This document shows positions 32,522 through 42,907 of a stretch of 64,000 nucleotides of DNA, one piece after another. The position numbers and the translations under genes are program-made. The notes beneath the pieces are model-generated. The model had not been told where the DNA came from. It saw only the letters and a program-made list of their open reading frames with translations, and did not search any database. Each line of letters starts with the position of its first letter. The stretch's first letter is position 1. This stretch comes from Ramazzottius varieornatus (Eukaryota > Tardigrada > Eutardigrada > Parachela > Ramazzottiidae), in contig BDGG01000005.1 in NCBI GenBank assembly GCA_001949185.1, positions 2,407,249 to 2,471,248 of the forward strand, given 5' to 3'.

Positions 32522-34987
32522 ATGGACGTCGACATGGGGGACGAATCCAGCAACGGACACTCGCGCGGTGGATTGCCCTCCTTGCATGACACCAAGTTGG
32601 AAGCCGACCTTCGTGCACTTCTGGCAAAACTGTCTGGACAATGCATTACAGCGTCACTAACCAGTGATATCATTGCGGCGCTGAAAGATATCAACCGCCA
32701 TCTTCACGCGTCCGTCATTTATGTGCATTTCTGTCGTCAGGATGAACCCGACAGAACTTTGTCGGCCGACAACGAAGAAAAGCTACGCAGTTACTTGGGT
32801 TTCGGGACTAACGACGAGCGCTGGAACACACTTCTCGCACGTCAAAGGGAGGTGCATGGCATACTGACTCGGCTGAAAGATGCCATCAAAGCCACTCGTT
32901 TGGACCTTGTACAGAAATCCCTAGGCTTGCGCACTCGCAATCCGAAAGACGGTCTTTGGGTCAGTTCTCTTAGGAAAGCTCCCGCCGAATTAGCTGAAGA
33001 AGCCGGCGAGAAGCAGAGCACAGCGAGATGGCTGAATGAAGTTATTCCCGGCCTTACTCAGTTTCTCGATATTCTATCTTCACAAGACTTCTTCAGTCTG
33101 TTATGGGAGCGCCTATTTGGACAAGGTAAATAGCAAACAGGATTCACCACGTTTTATCTAAAAAGCTTTATCAAATCTGTTTGGAAGCTCGCAAACCAAC
33201 TCGATCATGGCCGGTTTTTCCCCAGAATGGCGCATGCGTTCAGCCATCAACACTTGGAAACTGCGCCACTTGGGTAAACAAACTCGACAAGATCTTTTCT
33301 CCAAGTGGCGCACTTTATCAGACACTGACAAGAAAAAATGCGTCACTCGAGAAAACGATCAAGAGCGGTTTTGAAACTGGCGCACGCTTTCAGCCAATGG
33401 TGCAGATAACATCCGCCAGATGGGTAAAAAATTTTTCCGGCTTAGTTGTAGAGCTCCCATTTGTAATCCTTCCTGTTTATGCGCAGACATGGTGGGCAAG
33501 ACGGAAAGTTCGAACGGTCATCAAGAGGACATCTCACTTCCAGTGAGCTCCTGTCAGCCAGTGTTGGCTCCTGCTTCGGCTGAACCTTCCCTGCTAAACC
33601 TGAAACGTGAAGACCTTGCTGCGATGGAGGATCTGGGCTGCGGGAAGAATGCCCAAGGTGTGCTGGAAGGAACTGAGGCGTTTGACTTGGGCAAGGTCCG
33701 GGAATTGCCCTACGACATCCAATGGCAAATAAGGAAGTATGTCGAGTTCAACAGAATGACGTCGGAAAATACGATCAGGCAGCATATTCAGCTCCAGACA
33801 GTTCCAGTTATCCCGGAACAACACGAAAAGAAAAGTGTGACAGCTGACATGTTACCATTCGACCTGTGGCGAAAGATACTACGATACGTCGACGACGACG
33901 ATTCAGTCCTGTATTCTCTCATCGAAGCTTCGGAGAAATTCCGAACTTTATTGCGACAAGAAACGCGAGAGCGAATAAATCGCCCTGAGTATTGGAAAAA
34001 TGCGCTGATTCGACGAGGTGTGAATGTTTATAGTTACCCATCGACTTGTCCGAAGAAAGACAGGAAGAACTGGAACGATAATCAATGGTATGCCAGCTCG
34101 GCCAGCAGACTGAACAAGACTGCTTGTCCAGGTGGCGCCTGTTTTCAGTTAGTATTGCGGATGGCGCGCGCGCCACTTGGGCAAATGATCTTGTTCGGTG
34201 CATAATTCCCAGTTTGCTCAGAAGAGTAGCTCAGTTTGTAACACGTATAATTCTGTTGTTGTTCGTTTTTGCAGGTATGATCGATACAAGAAGTACGTGA
34301 AGACCCTAGCCTGCTTTTGCTGCTTTTCCCGTCTGTCGACGGTAGCTAGTGGGAAACCTGTGGTAACTCACGAGTTCCATGGACGGATCTCCATCGAAGC
34401 GACGCGGTTGGCTCGTGGTCAGGCTGGTGCCTTGGACGCCGAAGAGAACCAGGATCACGTTGCGCGACCTCGACTAAAGGATATCGGCATTCAGGTCTTG
34501 GGAGTTCAGGTAAGACCTCAAAAGTCTTTCTGTTTCGTGAAATAACTTCCGAAATTGGGCAGTAACACTAACCTACATTAGTGCACCATGAAGCATGACA
34601 ATTTACAAACAGCAGATCAAACGTATAAAGTGTAAGCGAAGTGTGGAAAACCTAGAAGATTTTTTGAAATCTTCAGCCAGAAAAAGAATATGGCCCGCTG
34701 TTCGCTCTCCAGATTTCGTAAAAGATACGGTTGTGATAGGTCAATGGGGAAGATATCAGAAGATGACAAAGCGAGACCTAAAGGAATTTGCAAGCACGGT
34801 GACAGAAATAACCCATAATCAGAAAGAAGCCCAAAACATAACTAAAAACGTGCAGTTCTACTGGACTGGTATATATCGTATCTGTGATATACCGATACCA
34901 TCTCTCCTTGTTCGTTCCCAGGTCCTCTCGCATCTTCGTGAACTTTTCGTGAAAGTTGAGCTTGACGGAGTACGTGCCACATCGTAA
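32522..34987 (+). CDS. F-box protein of unknown subfamily
   Basis: F-box proteins present substrates to SCF ubiquitin ligases through SKP1. Four exons join in frame to 603 aa: 32522-33125, 33487-34087, 34275-34509, 34616-34987. Exon 1 is a largely helical, charged region (MDVDMGDESS start; helices around LLAKLSGQ and LLARQREVHGILTRLKDA) that I do not recognise. Exon 2 carries the F-box: MLPFDLWRKILRYVDDDDS, then SLIEASEKFRTLLRQ and the terminal PEYWKNALIRRG. Later exons give no known repeat domain (no WD40, LRR or Kelch). The long intron 33126-33486 contains three palindromes; ATG at 33489 could instead start a shorter protein of about 400 aa. A palindrome fills most of intron 34088-34274. 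Confidence 0.65.
33183..33458. repeat. Three family A cores in F-box gene intron
   Basis: Cores at about 33220-33271 (GAATGGCGCATGC...CTGCGCCACTTG), 33303-33350 (AAGTGGCGCAC...TGCGTCACTCG) and 33375-33422 (AACTGGCGCACGC...CATCCGCCAGATGG). Outer ends GGAAGCTCGC and GAGCTCCC. Confidence 0.78.
34092..34210. repeat. Family A element filling most of an F-box gene intron
   Basis: Left end CCAGCTCGGCC begins only about 5 nt after the splice donor GTATG of intron 34088-34274. Core AGGTGGCGCCTG...GCGCGCCACTTG. Confidence 0.78.
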
Positions 34988-35043
34988 CGGAATAAAAATT
35001 GAATTTCAGCGCTAGTAAAATCGTTGTTAGAATCGATATAAGT

Positions 35044-35400
35044 TTACTTTTCCAGAAACCGTTTCCGTGGAGGTTTGCGTGGAGTGGGTAGGTCAGCGAG
35101 GTAGGATGGGTAGCCGGGAAAGATTGTTGCAACGGCATCGTTCGTTAGAGTAGCTCGCTGCTGTTTTCCGCCGTTGTCTTGGGCCTTGATACACTGACGC
35201 TTGAAGAAGCGGTCCGCGAAATGCTTACTACACACTCGGTCGTGTTTGTTGGGTTCCTTGTCCCGCCGGATGTTCCTGGTCCATTCCTTCAATCGCTTTT
35301 CATCTCTGGGAAACTTGAAAAAGGACAGGTGACCATTAGGCTTCTCAGACGGAATGCCGCTCCGGCAACCAGGAACGTAACATTGCACCTTACTAGGCAT
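35044..35400 (-). CDS. THAP-domain protein, short
   Basis: Open frame of 118 aa from ATG at 35400. Residues about 1-80 are a complete THAP finger: MPSKVQCYVPGC (first Cys pair), FFKFPRDEKRLKEW, then VCSKHFADRFF (Cys and His ligands). It is followed by AVATIFPGYPSYL, the AVPTIF-like end often seen after THAP domains in arthropod and transposon-derived proteins. All four zinc ligands are present, unlike domain 1 of the gene at 18969. The frame ends EK then TAA, but GTAAACT overlaps the stop and could be a splice donor, so more exons may follow. A palindromic element lies just upstream of the ATG; an apparent N-terminal extension to 35499 is that repeat read through. Could be a host gene or a P-element-like remnant. 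Confidence 0.72.
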   Translation of the reverse strand: MPSKVQCYVPGCRSGIPSEKPNGHLSFFKFPRDEKRLKEWTRNIRRDKEPNKHDRVCSKHFADRFFKRQCIKAQDNGGKQQRATLTNDAVATIFPGYPSYLADLPTPRKPPRKRFLEK

Positions 35401-35432
35401 AGTGGTTATCAAACCTAAAAGCCTACAGTAAA

Positions 35433-35555
35433 TGGGACGTGGCCAAACGGAATCGCCCAAATCCTTCCCCAAGTGGCGCACGCTACCAGCCAGTAACAAC
35501 TGAGTCGTGCGCTACTTAGAATAACGATTTGGGTGAAATCACTTGTCGATCTCCC
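35433..35555. repeat. Family A element upstream of the short THAP gene
   Basis: Core AAGTGGCGCACGC...CGTGCGCTACTT with outer sequences GGGACGTGGCC and GTCGATCTCCC. Starts about 33 bp from the THAP start codon. Confidence 0.8.
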
Positions 35556-36019
35556 AGATTAGAAAGATATTCTGAACAATGGTATAATACGAGCCGCTTT
35601 TCTTATATGAAGAAAGGATTCCGGACCGGCGGTGGCAAAGTTGGCTGAAAGAACAACACAGCCACTTGCAATGCACAAATGCTTAAAAGTTGTACAATCT
35701 GTTGTCACTAAATATCGAGGATTTCGTCCTTGGATAGACTAATTTTCCTCAGAAAGGCTTAGAGGCTGAGCGCAATGAAACCGTCGTCCGGACTGCTTCC
35801 AAAAGAATAGACCGCCCATTCAGGTAGCCCTGGCGGATCGAGACATTGGGCAGATTGAGCCTGAAGACCTGCCGCCTTTATATCGCTGTTTACGTTGGCG
35901 TCGGTATGCATCTCCAAGAATGTCAAAAGAAACCCTATTATCGAAGTAGCCCGTAAAGTGATTCTTTGAAACCTACCAGTATTTTATTGGCGAGGATTAA
36001 GAGAATGAGATTAATTGTC
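35556..36019. other. Spacer between short THAP gene and E2-like gene
   Basis: About 460 bp, AT-rich, without a supported gene or repeat. Confidence 0.4.
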
Positions 36020-36107
36020 TCGACTGCCGCACGTCTTGATTGTTATCGGCTTGAAGCGTGCGCCGCTTAAGATAACCATCCCTCTACGTTCTGTTTGTCG
36101 GCCTCCC
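36020..36107. repeat. Truncated family A element next to E2-like start
   Basis: Left half degenerate (CTGCCGCACGTC), spacer TGTTATCGGCTTG, right half GCGTGCGCCGCTT and end TTTGTCGGCCTCCC. Its right edge is about 10 bp from the E2-like ATG. Confidence 0.72.
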
Positions 36108-36117
36108 AACACCAACA

Positions 36118-36744
36118 ATGTCCGAAAGAAAATATTCAGACTTTTCAACGCTAAATTATGTAATCAAATGCTTGTGTTCCTTCCGCCTCCGGTCGAGACC
36201 AGCAATGTCAGTACTGTCCGAATTGTTTTTGCAGTTTTGTGACTGGGACGTCGCAAAGTCTCCGGCCCAACAAACCAGTTTCGACAACCTGATCGTCACG
36301 CTCCTTGGACCACCTAACACACCCTACGTCGGAGGTCGCTTCCAGCTGCTTATCCACTTCCCAGTCGCCTTTCCGTTCGAGCCACCTCAAGCGCGAATGT
36401 TGACCAAGATCGTCAGTCCGTACTTTACGGACCACGGGGATTTCTACTACAAGTTCAACAGTGTCTGCGGTGGAGGCACCAACCTGGCCTTGCCAACATA
36501 CCGCGAGTACTGGCTGCTCATCTACGACATTGGCTACATCGTCAACATCGTGGCGCGCTACCTGACCTTCATGGACCTGGACAAGGTGGACGGAGAAACG
36601 CCGGCGCAATTGATTGTGGTGAACCAGAAGCACAACGAGCTGTTCGAGAAGAACAGGGTGGCGTTTGATGCACAAGCGCGAAAGTGTACGGCGGAGAACG
36701 CCATGGCTCACTGGGATGTTCGCTCGAAAGGTTTCTCGTCGTAA
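36118..36744 (+). CDS. Divergent E2 (UBC-fold) protein
   Basis: Single open frame of 208 aa. Residues about 55-95 match the E2 core: LLGPPNTPYVGGRFQLLIHF, FPFEPPQARMLTKI. The usual HPN motif is absent (KIVSPYF at 97-103) and the catalytic region is unusual: a single candidate Cys at 117 sits in NSVCGGGTN. The C-terminal helices keep the E2 pattern (IVNIVARYLTFMD, then FEKNRVAFDAQARKCTAENA resembling the common end helix before KYA). It could be a catalytically altered E2 or a UEV-like protein. Met30 is another possible start, and the short distance from an upstream palindrome leaves room for a missing 5' exon. Confidence 0.72.
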   Translation: MSERKYSDFSTLNYVIKCLCSFRLRSRPAMSVLSELFLQFCDWDVAKSPAQQTSFDNLIVTLLGPPNTPYVGGRFQLLIHFPVAFPFEPPQARMLTKIVSPYFTDHGDFYYKFNSVCGGGTNLALPTYREYWLLIYDIGYIVNIVARYLTFMDLDKVDGETPAQLIVVNQKHNELFEKNRVAFDAQARKCTAENAMAHWDVRSKGFSS

Positions 36745-37299
36745 ACTCCTCGAACCAACTTTATACTTCACCTCTGTTATCCAAACTCTCAGCCAACTCT
36801 CTTTCTGGTACCTGGCGATTTGTACACAGTACGTACAGTAAAAACATAGCTATGGTAGAAACGTGAATTCTGCTTTTTCTTCTCGGGGATAGTTTCGTGA
36901 TGGACTATGGATCCGTTCAACACTGACACCGGTGCCACAAAATTTTTCTTTACACGTTTACAATGGGTAAGAGCAGGAAGGCTCTACTGTACTAGTCTGT
37001 ACAGACTCCGATGGAGCCCGGCAAGCTTGATACGGAACTTGTTACTGCAGAAGACGAACAAAACGACGGCGACGGTCTGATGAAGAGCTGCTCAACGCCT
37101 TTTGCGGATATCACACCTTTAATGATGAGCGTACTTCGAGGGACTGCTGACCAGCTGAATAGAGTCTTTAGATTGTTTGATAGGAATGTTCCGTGTTCAT
37201 CGTAGCGATCTGAAAACCCAGCGATACCGATCCGCATGAAATACGTCGAACCCGACGACGGCTTTCTTAGAGCAGTCTGACATGAGGCTTCTTGGTGGC
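36745..37299. other. Spacer with a short unassigned ORF
   Basis: About 555 bp. A 64-codon ORF with ATG (37011-37205, starts MEPGKLDTELVTAEDE) has no recognised family; it may be coincidental or a remnant of the adjacent pseudogene. Confidence 0.35.
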
Positions 37300-38090
37300 T
37301 GTATGAGCTCTGTTTTCATGTATATGGAAACCGACACACGGGACGATTCGACGAATTGTCAGAAGACAATTAAGCTTCAAAACCGCGGCAAGTATCACTT
37401 TCTAAGTTCGGTGATTGCACAAAGAGAACGAAAGAGCTGATAAACTGTCGGCGTGAAGAAATCGAGCAGACTCAAGCTGTAGTCAAGAGACCTCGGGAAC
37501 CGTCGGGCACAACAAATCGCGAAGCTATTCGCTGTGTATTCCGAGGGTTTTGAAAGGGTCTCACCGGCTACACGAAGAGGCGTGTCGTGTATGGAACAGG
37601 AGATGCTGGCCATGTTCGAGCAGCTGTCCGCTTAGGCTGTTTACCGAGAGAAATCTTACAGTATGTTGAGACATTCAAGTCGGAATGAAAAAAGTAGGAT
37701 ATTTGAAAGGGAGACGGATTGATGGGAGAAGGTTTGGAGGATGAGTAGAAATATCATAGCGATGTCTGGCTGGAGTTGATTCTGAAAAGGAAAGCTGGAA
37801 CGGGCGTAGAGCTGGACCATTTGGTTCTGCCGGATGTAACTGCGAGCAAGGGCCAGAAGTGGGTTGCGGATATGAAGGCTGTGATATCGAAAATGTACGA
37901 AATTGCGCCGGAAAGGCCGTACATGTATTCCACTTTATTTTCTGAAAGTTTCTGAAGCTGTTGGGAGTAACTGGTCTATGACGTCAGAGCGAGGCAATGT
38001 AATTCCGTTCACCAATAGCTCGTTATAGTACGGTTGCACCGCGCAATTTACAAGTCTGCAAATGCGCCATGCGCGCGTTGATCCGACAAG
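37300..38090 (+). pseudogene. Decayed copy of the CCDC180-like gene
   Basis: Segments align in order with 52870-53640 of the intact gene: GAAAGAGCTGATAAACTG, CGAGCAGACTCAAGC, TGGAACAGGAGATGCTGGCC, TTCGAGCAGCTGTCCGCT, TGTTGAGACATTCAAG, AGAAGTGGGTTGCGGATATG and GAAGGCTGTGATATCG, then intron-like sequence GCAAATGCGCCATGCGCGCG that corresponds to GCAAATGCGCAACGCGCGAG near 53600. Stops and small gaps are frequent. Since intron sequence is shared, this is a genomic duplication, not a processed copy. The left limit is uncertain. Confidence 0.82.
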
Positions 38091-38417
38091 AAGAGAATAT
38101 GGAACCGTGCTCGAGCTGCGCAGCCTGCACTACAGTAATTATGATAATGGACGGCCAGTCGAATTTTTGCGTGGTGTTTCGGAAGTGCATAAGGATAACG
38201 AAGATGTGCATTTTATTACTTGGAAGAGGGGGCCAAGGAAGCTGGACTTTTCGCAGGATGATGGCCGGTCTGAGTTGTCAAACCCTCCAGGGCGACCAGC
38301 CCAAATCGAGAACAATCCGCAGCACTAAACTGCCCACTGATCAGTCACATTCGACTGGCAGAGGCGGTAAATCAACCACACGAAAAACCAGCGCGCTGAC
38401 AGTCAAGAAGACAACAG

Positions 38418-41400
38418 TCAAAGTGAACGCCGGGGTTCCAGTCTACTTGGTCGCGTGGAAGCGCCGGAAATTGAACCGTCAAACTCATATCCGGATGGCG
38501 AACTGGCTGTAGATGGCACGTAACGTGCCCGAGAGAAGATATCAGCCGAGGCCCGTTCGGTCATTAGTGCTCGCGGACTGTAATCGCTGGGATGCGAGTA
38601 GGGCGTTGGCGACACAGCAACCGGAATACTCTCCCGACTCCGTAGGCTGTTGGAACAGAAAGCACAACGTAAACTTATGTGACGCTAGAAATGGTGCAAA
38701 GTTTCGAGGCCGACATTTTGAAATCGCTGCTAAAGTTGCAACTGGACATTCTGCAGTATTCATCAAACCAGCGCGATTGCATACTGGGTCTCAGAAAACC
38801 AACGGGACGCAGGAAGAAAACTAACAAGCCAAGGAATCAACAGCTTCCGTTATTCAGCAACGGACTTGAATTTCCTTTTTTTTGAATAAACCGCTCAGTG
38901 ATCAAGGCTGAATAAAGTAAAGCATCCTTACCACTTGATGGACACGGCAATAGCGACGACGATCACAACGCCACCTATGGTGCCGACAACGCCCACAATA
39001 ATCGTCATCATGCCAGAAATTCCGCCTCTCACTGCAAATCAAAACCAGATATCCGCAGATGCGTAATGCGCAATTTTTGGCTGTCTATAACGGAGGCACA
39101 AATGTTTTGATAAAAAAAGCAGTTCTCACTAACCCTCTTGCCGACTCTCAGCGGGTACCAACGTTGGGATCTCCGCGACACAGTCTGCAACCGGTCCTTC
39201 CCAGCGACCTCGCGCGCCGCATACTCGATAGAAAATCCCCAATGTCACCAGCTGCCCAGTGCAGGAGTACGCTGCGATGCTTCCGTACGTTGTACTACCG
39301 TTGACCAGAATAACCATTCCGCTAGGAAGCTTTTCCGGCTGTCCACAGTCCACAGCTGTTGAAACACACGAAGAAATCAGCGGCACGAATTAATCGCTTC
39401 GGTCCACAAATAAATGTATCATAGAGCTCGCAAACTTACGAAAACAGTCTGGCAAGCTGTCCCAAACTCCCTCCGGCAAGCACACTGTAGAGTTGTTTCC
39501 CACCAGGACATATCCGGGCAAACATCGGAAAAAGATGGTGTCGCGTTGGTAGAGCATTTCCGCGTACTCGACAACCGGAAGTGGCGGGCAAGCAGGTGGA
39601 GGTTGGGTGACCGGCAGGCGTGGAGGATCAACCGACGGCGGCGCAAAGGGCGGTCGAGTGCCTGTCTCTGGCCTGCTAGTATTGCTGGTCGTATGGTCCG
39701 TTTGACTTTGACTAGCCGTATGGGTCGCTTCAGTGTACGGCTGACCGGTAACGTGGGGTACCCGACCAGTAACAGATGCCGTATGGTTTGTTGCGGGGGT
39801 TCTGAACGGTCCAGCGCGAACCAACGGAGTAAGCCTGGCTTGCTGTGGTGTCAGCGAAGTTACCAGCGTGTTGAAATTCGTCATGGCAGTTGAAGTCGGG
39901 CTGAATCTTGTGGCTTCGGTTTTCGATCTGGTCGACAAAGGCGGAATCAGGGTAGGACCGTATCCTGGTATGCACAAAGGCATGATACCTCTCCATGAGC
40001 CGTCTGGAGTACACGTCAAAAAAGGTATACCCACGAGGTTAAAGTTGGTGTTACAGGTGTAACGAGCCACCATCATCGGCCCCAACATGTCCACGGTGTA
40101 GCGCCCGTTGAATAGGACTGGGACATTGTTGCAGCGGTTCTGCAGGCCGATAGGAAATGTTAGTAGTGGTTGAGACCTCGGGGTGGTTGTCAGCGTTGCG
40201 GGAGAGGGCTTCCGTGTCCGAGGAGATGTCGGTAGCGGACGCGGTATCGTTGGTTTCGCTGTGACAGATGGTGCAAAGTACTCGGTCTCTGGCGTCTCTG
40301 CCGCTTGTGCCACATCTGGGTTTACTGTCGTGGTTGTTTCTGCTGCTGGTACAGTTGTTCGAGCACTTGGCGGCATGTTAAAGGACGCTTCGGGCAGAAT
40401 CCACCCGGCTTTTGTCGTGATCGGTGTCAAGACGGTGTGGACACGTGTTTGTAACGGGTGTGATGACCTTTGTGGTACTGTTGTCGACTGTGAGGTGGTA
40501 GGGCTTGACTCTACCGCGGTGGTAGAGGTGGTAGTGGGACTGCTTGTTGCTAAATCGATCTGTCCTGATCCATTACTTTGGCTTAGTGATGGATGGTTGA
40601 TTGGGGACAATTGAGTGATTGTTTGAGTAGAATTGTCGGTAACAGCGGTTGACTGGGTTTGGCTGCTGGCTTTCTGCACCACGATGGTCGACGGAAAGCT
40701 AATGTGGCTTATGGTTTTGGCTGATGTTGGCTCAGCGGATACGGATGTAAAGTTCATGACAGGTACGAAGGTCGCCATCGGAAGCCTTGTTAACATTTCA
40801 GGCGTCGTCTGTAATGAGGTGACGGTGGACAGACAGCGAGGAAGTACTCCACTCCAGGTGCCACTTGAGAAAGAAAGTTCGACGTTACAGTCATCGTGTC
40901 GTTGTTGAGAAGTAGAATGCAACTACCTTACTTTGGTAAACAGTTACGCGAGGCAGGACCAGACAAGTCGTAACCTTCTTCACAGTTATAAGTGACAAGG
41001 CCTCCAAGACGTCGGTCAAGCATGGTAACCAGGCCGCTCTCCGGCTGCTCCGGTATGGGACACGACGTGAAGTCTGTGTTGTGGACATAAATGTGTCAGG
41101 GTTGTCATTGTCTTTATCGCTTCTTTGTCAAAGTACGATATATTGTCTCCAGTTGAAAACATGAGCTTACTTGTTTGACAAATCCAGAATCCCTGACCAG
41201 ACTCACAGTTAAAGTCGTTCCATAACCAGCCGGCTCTCGCCGAAAGTCCCGTACAAAACTGACGACTGGTCACTTTGTCCGGCTGGTTAGATGCCCAAAA
41301 ACTTCCAACCGGCTCATTACCTGCAAGAAAAAAAATGTAAATGAGACCTTTATCTCTGACTCGTTTCGTTGTTTCCGCAGCGGAAACAATAAACATAATT

Positions 41401-42907
41401 GATTTGCGTGTTTTGCTAAGGAAATGCATCGTACCGTTCGTCCAGAGCCAGTGGTCCTCCATGGTGGACATATTTACGGAGCGGAAAAGCCCGATCCAGT
41501 AAAATGCTTCCGATGGTTGAAATCGGTGCAGGTAGGATAACTTAGCTTGGAGGTATGTCTGTTCTTGCGGGCCGATGTCGTTCATCAGGGTTCCACCCAT
41601 TTTTCGGCAAGTTTGCAATGCGCCACCCCATGTCGCTTGAGCATGGCTGTGGAAACTTAGGCAAGAGTGCTGGACCACTGCTTTGGCCGACGCCTCGTTG
41701 GGACAAAGCTCGGAAGTTAAAGCTAAGGGCCAAACAAATATCAGACATAATCTGAAATATTAGTTTGAATTCAAGGTGAAAAGAAATGTACCGTCAACGC
41801 TAAGCACGTTGACTTCGCACAGTCGAAGTCGTCCATTACTCAACAATGTGAAATCTATCCGGAGAAATCTGATGGGGACTATTTTCCGGCAGGGAACAGA
41901 CACTGCCGCGGTTTGTTCTGGAACGATACATCTCATAAAACTGGTACAAAAGTCATCGCATCTTTTTAGAGTGCATCGTTGGGAAATCGCATGAATGGAA
42001 GAGAGATTGTCAGATTGCTTACCGGTGCCGGCGTAATCGAGCCTCCCACAGTGGACGTCAACAGGAATGTTATTTCTAGAGACGTACTGAAGGGTGACGT
42101 TAGCTGTCCATGCGAAATCCGCTACGTACACAAAACGGCCCGTGAGCAGCAGGCAACACTTGCCCAAACCAATGAGGCGGAAGGAAGACCAGAGAGTGTT
42201 ACCGTATATTACCTAATGCTAAAATCCGTAGGCTATGGATATGAAAGTTTTCCGTTAAGTCGATCTTCCAGGTGAAGGTACTACCGGCGGAGAAACTATG
42301 CGCGTAACAATCGCGAGCACGCGTTGAGATCACTCCGTCATTGGTAAGCCAGGCAAATCGGTCAGCAGGAAGGATCAGTGGTTTATGCATTGCAACGTTT
42401 AAACCTGCTCAAAACAAGACAGTCACGTAAATAAAACAGGCTGGCGTTTACTCGCGGATTGCACACCGTACCAGGAGGAACGCAACGTCAACCGACTTTC
42501 TCCCATTTTCCATATATCAAACTAAAATTCTTGTCAAAGGAACGACAGTTTGACGTACCACAAAAGGGCATAGACCCGCTCCAGGTCAAATCCGGCCGGC
42601 AAAATCTGACGGCTTCGCCCAGTGTGATGTAAGGTTCTTCGCAAGAGTACACCGCTGTCGTTCCCACCGGCAGCGGGAATCGTCCGCCGTCGGGAGACAC
42701 CGGCTGCTGGAGAGTCACTTTAGAGTTGAGACGTGAACCGGGGAAACTGCAGCCATGTTTTGAAAGATGATGTGGTCCTTGTACATTTTGGTGAGAGGGA
42801 AGGGCCTTTTGTGCGTGGGAATTCGAAGGGAAGAGAAGACAGATCCAAATCTGGAACAGGATCAACCGGCAAACGCTGTTACTACCTGCCATGCTTTCCA
42901 TAAACAT
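38418..42907 (-). CDS. Furrowed-like selectin: sushi, FTP/F5-8C, C-type lectin, mucin, TM
   Basis: Predicted type I adhesion receptor of about 1141 aa from ten in-frame exons: 42559-42907, 42213-42404, 41792-42121, 41435-41722, 41171-41320, 40932-41073, 39440-40863, 39134-39355, 38932-39031, 38418-38646. Order: signal peptide (CRLILFQIWICLLF); sushi 1; a fucolectin/F5-8C-type domain (LNVAMHKPLIL ... TWKIDLTENFHIHSLRI ... LRLCEVNVL); C-type lectin domain (LCPNEASA ... YWIGLF ... SFWASNQPDK ... WNDFNCESGQGFWICQ); sushi 2 (CPIPEQPESG); a long Thr/Ser/Pro mucin-like region containing sushi 3 and 4; sushi 5 (CGQPEKLPSG); one transmembrane helix (MMTIIVGVVGTIGGVVIVVA); a Ser/Pro/Arg-rich tail. The mix recalls Drosophila Furrowed. 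Start is ATG 42907 or 42892. Confidence 0.87.

Noticed and set aside
33420-33486. Upstream extension of the F-box exon (GKKFFRLSCRAPICN)
   Set aside because: This is palindrome-derived intron sequence; a CAG acceptor at 33484-33486 restores the frame from exon 1.
34860-34905. GTATATATCGTATCTGTGAT as another hAT end
   Set aside because: Only the ATATCG-like composition is shared; the TAGTGCTGG terminus is absent and the sequence lies within an open F-box gene exon.
35401-35499. N-terminal extension of the short THAP protein
   Set aside because: The extra codons read into a family A palindrome; the THAP finger begins right after the ATG at 35400.
36208-36771. 187-codon ORF antisense to the E2-like gene
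   Set aside because: No family match and it mirrors the E2 coding frame; UBC motifs are clear on the plus strand.
40183-40908. Plus-strand ORFs rich in Val/Gly/Thr
   Set aside because: They are the antisense of the Thr/Ser/Pro-rich mucin region of the Furrowed-like gene, which has a signal peptide, domain motifs and consistent splicing on the minus strand.
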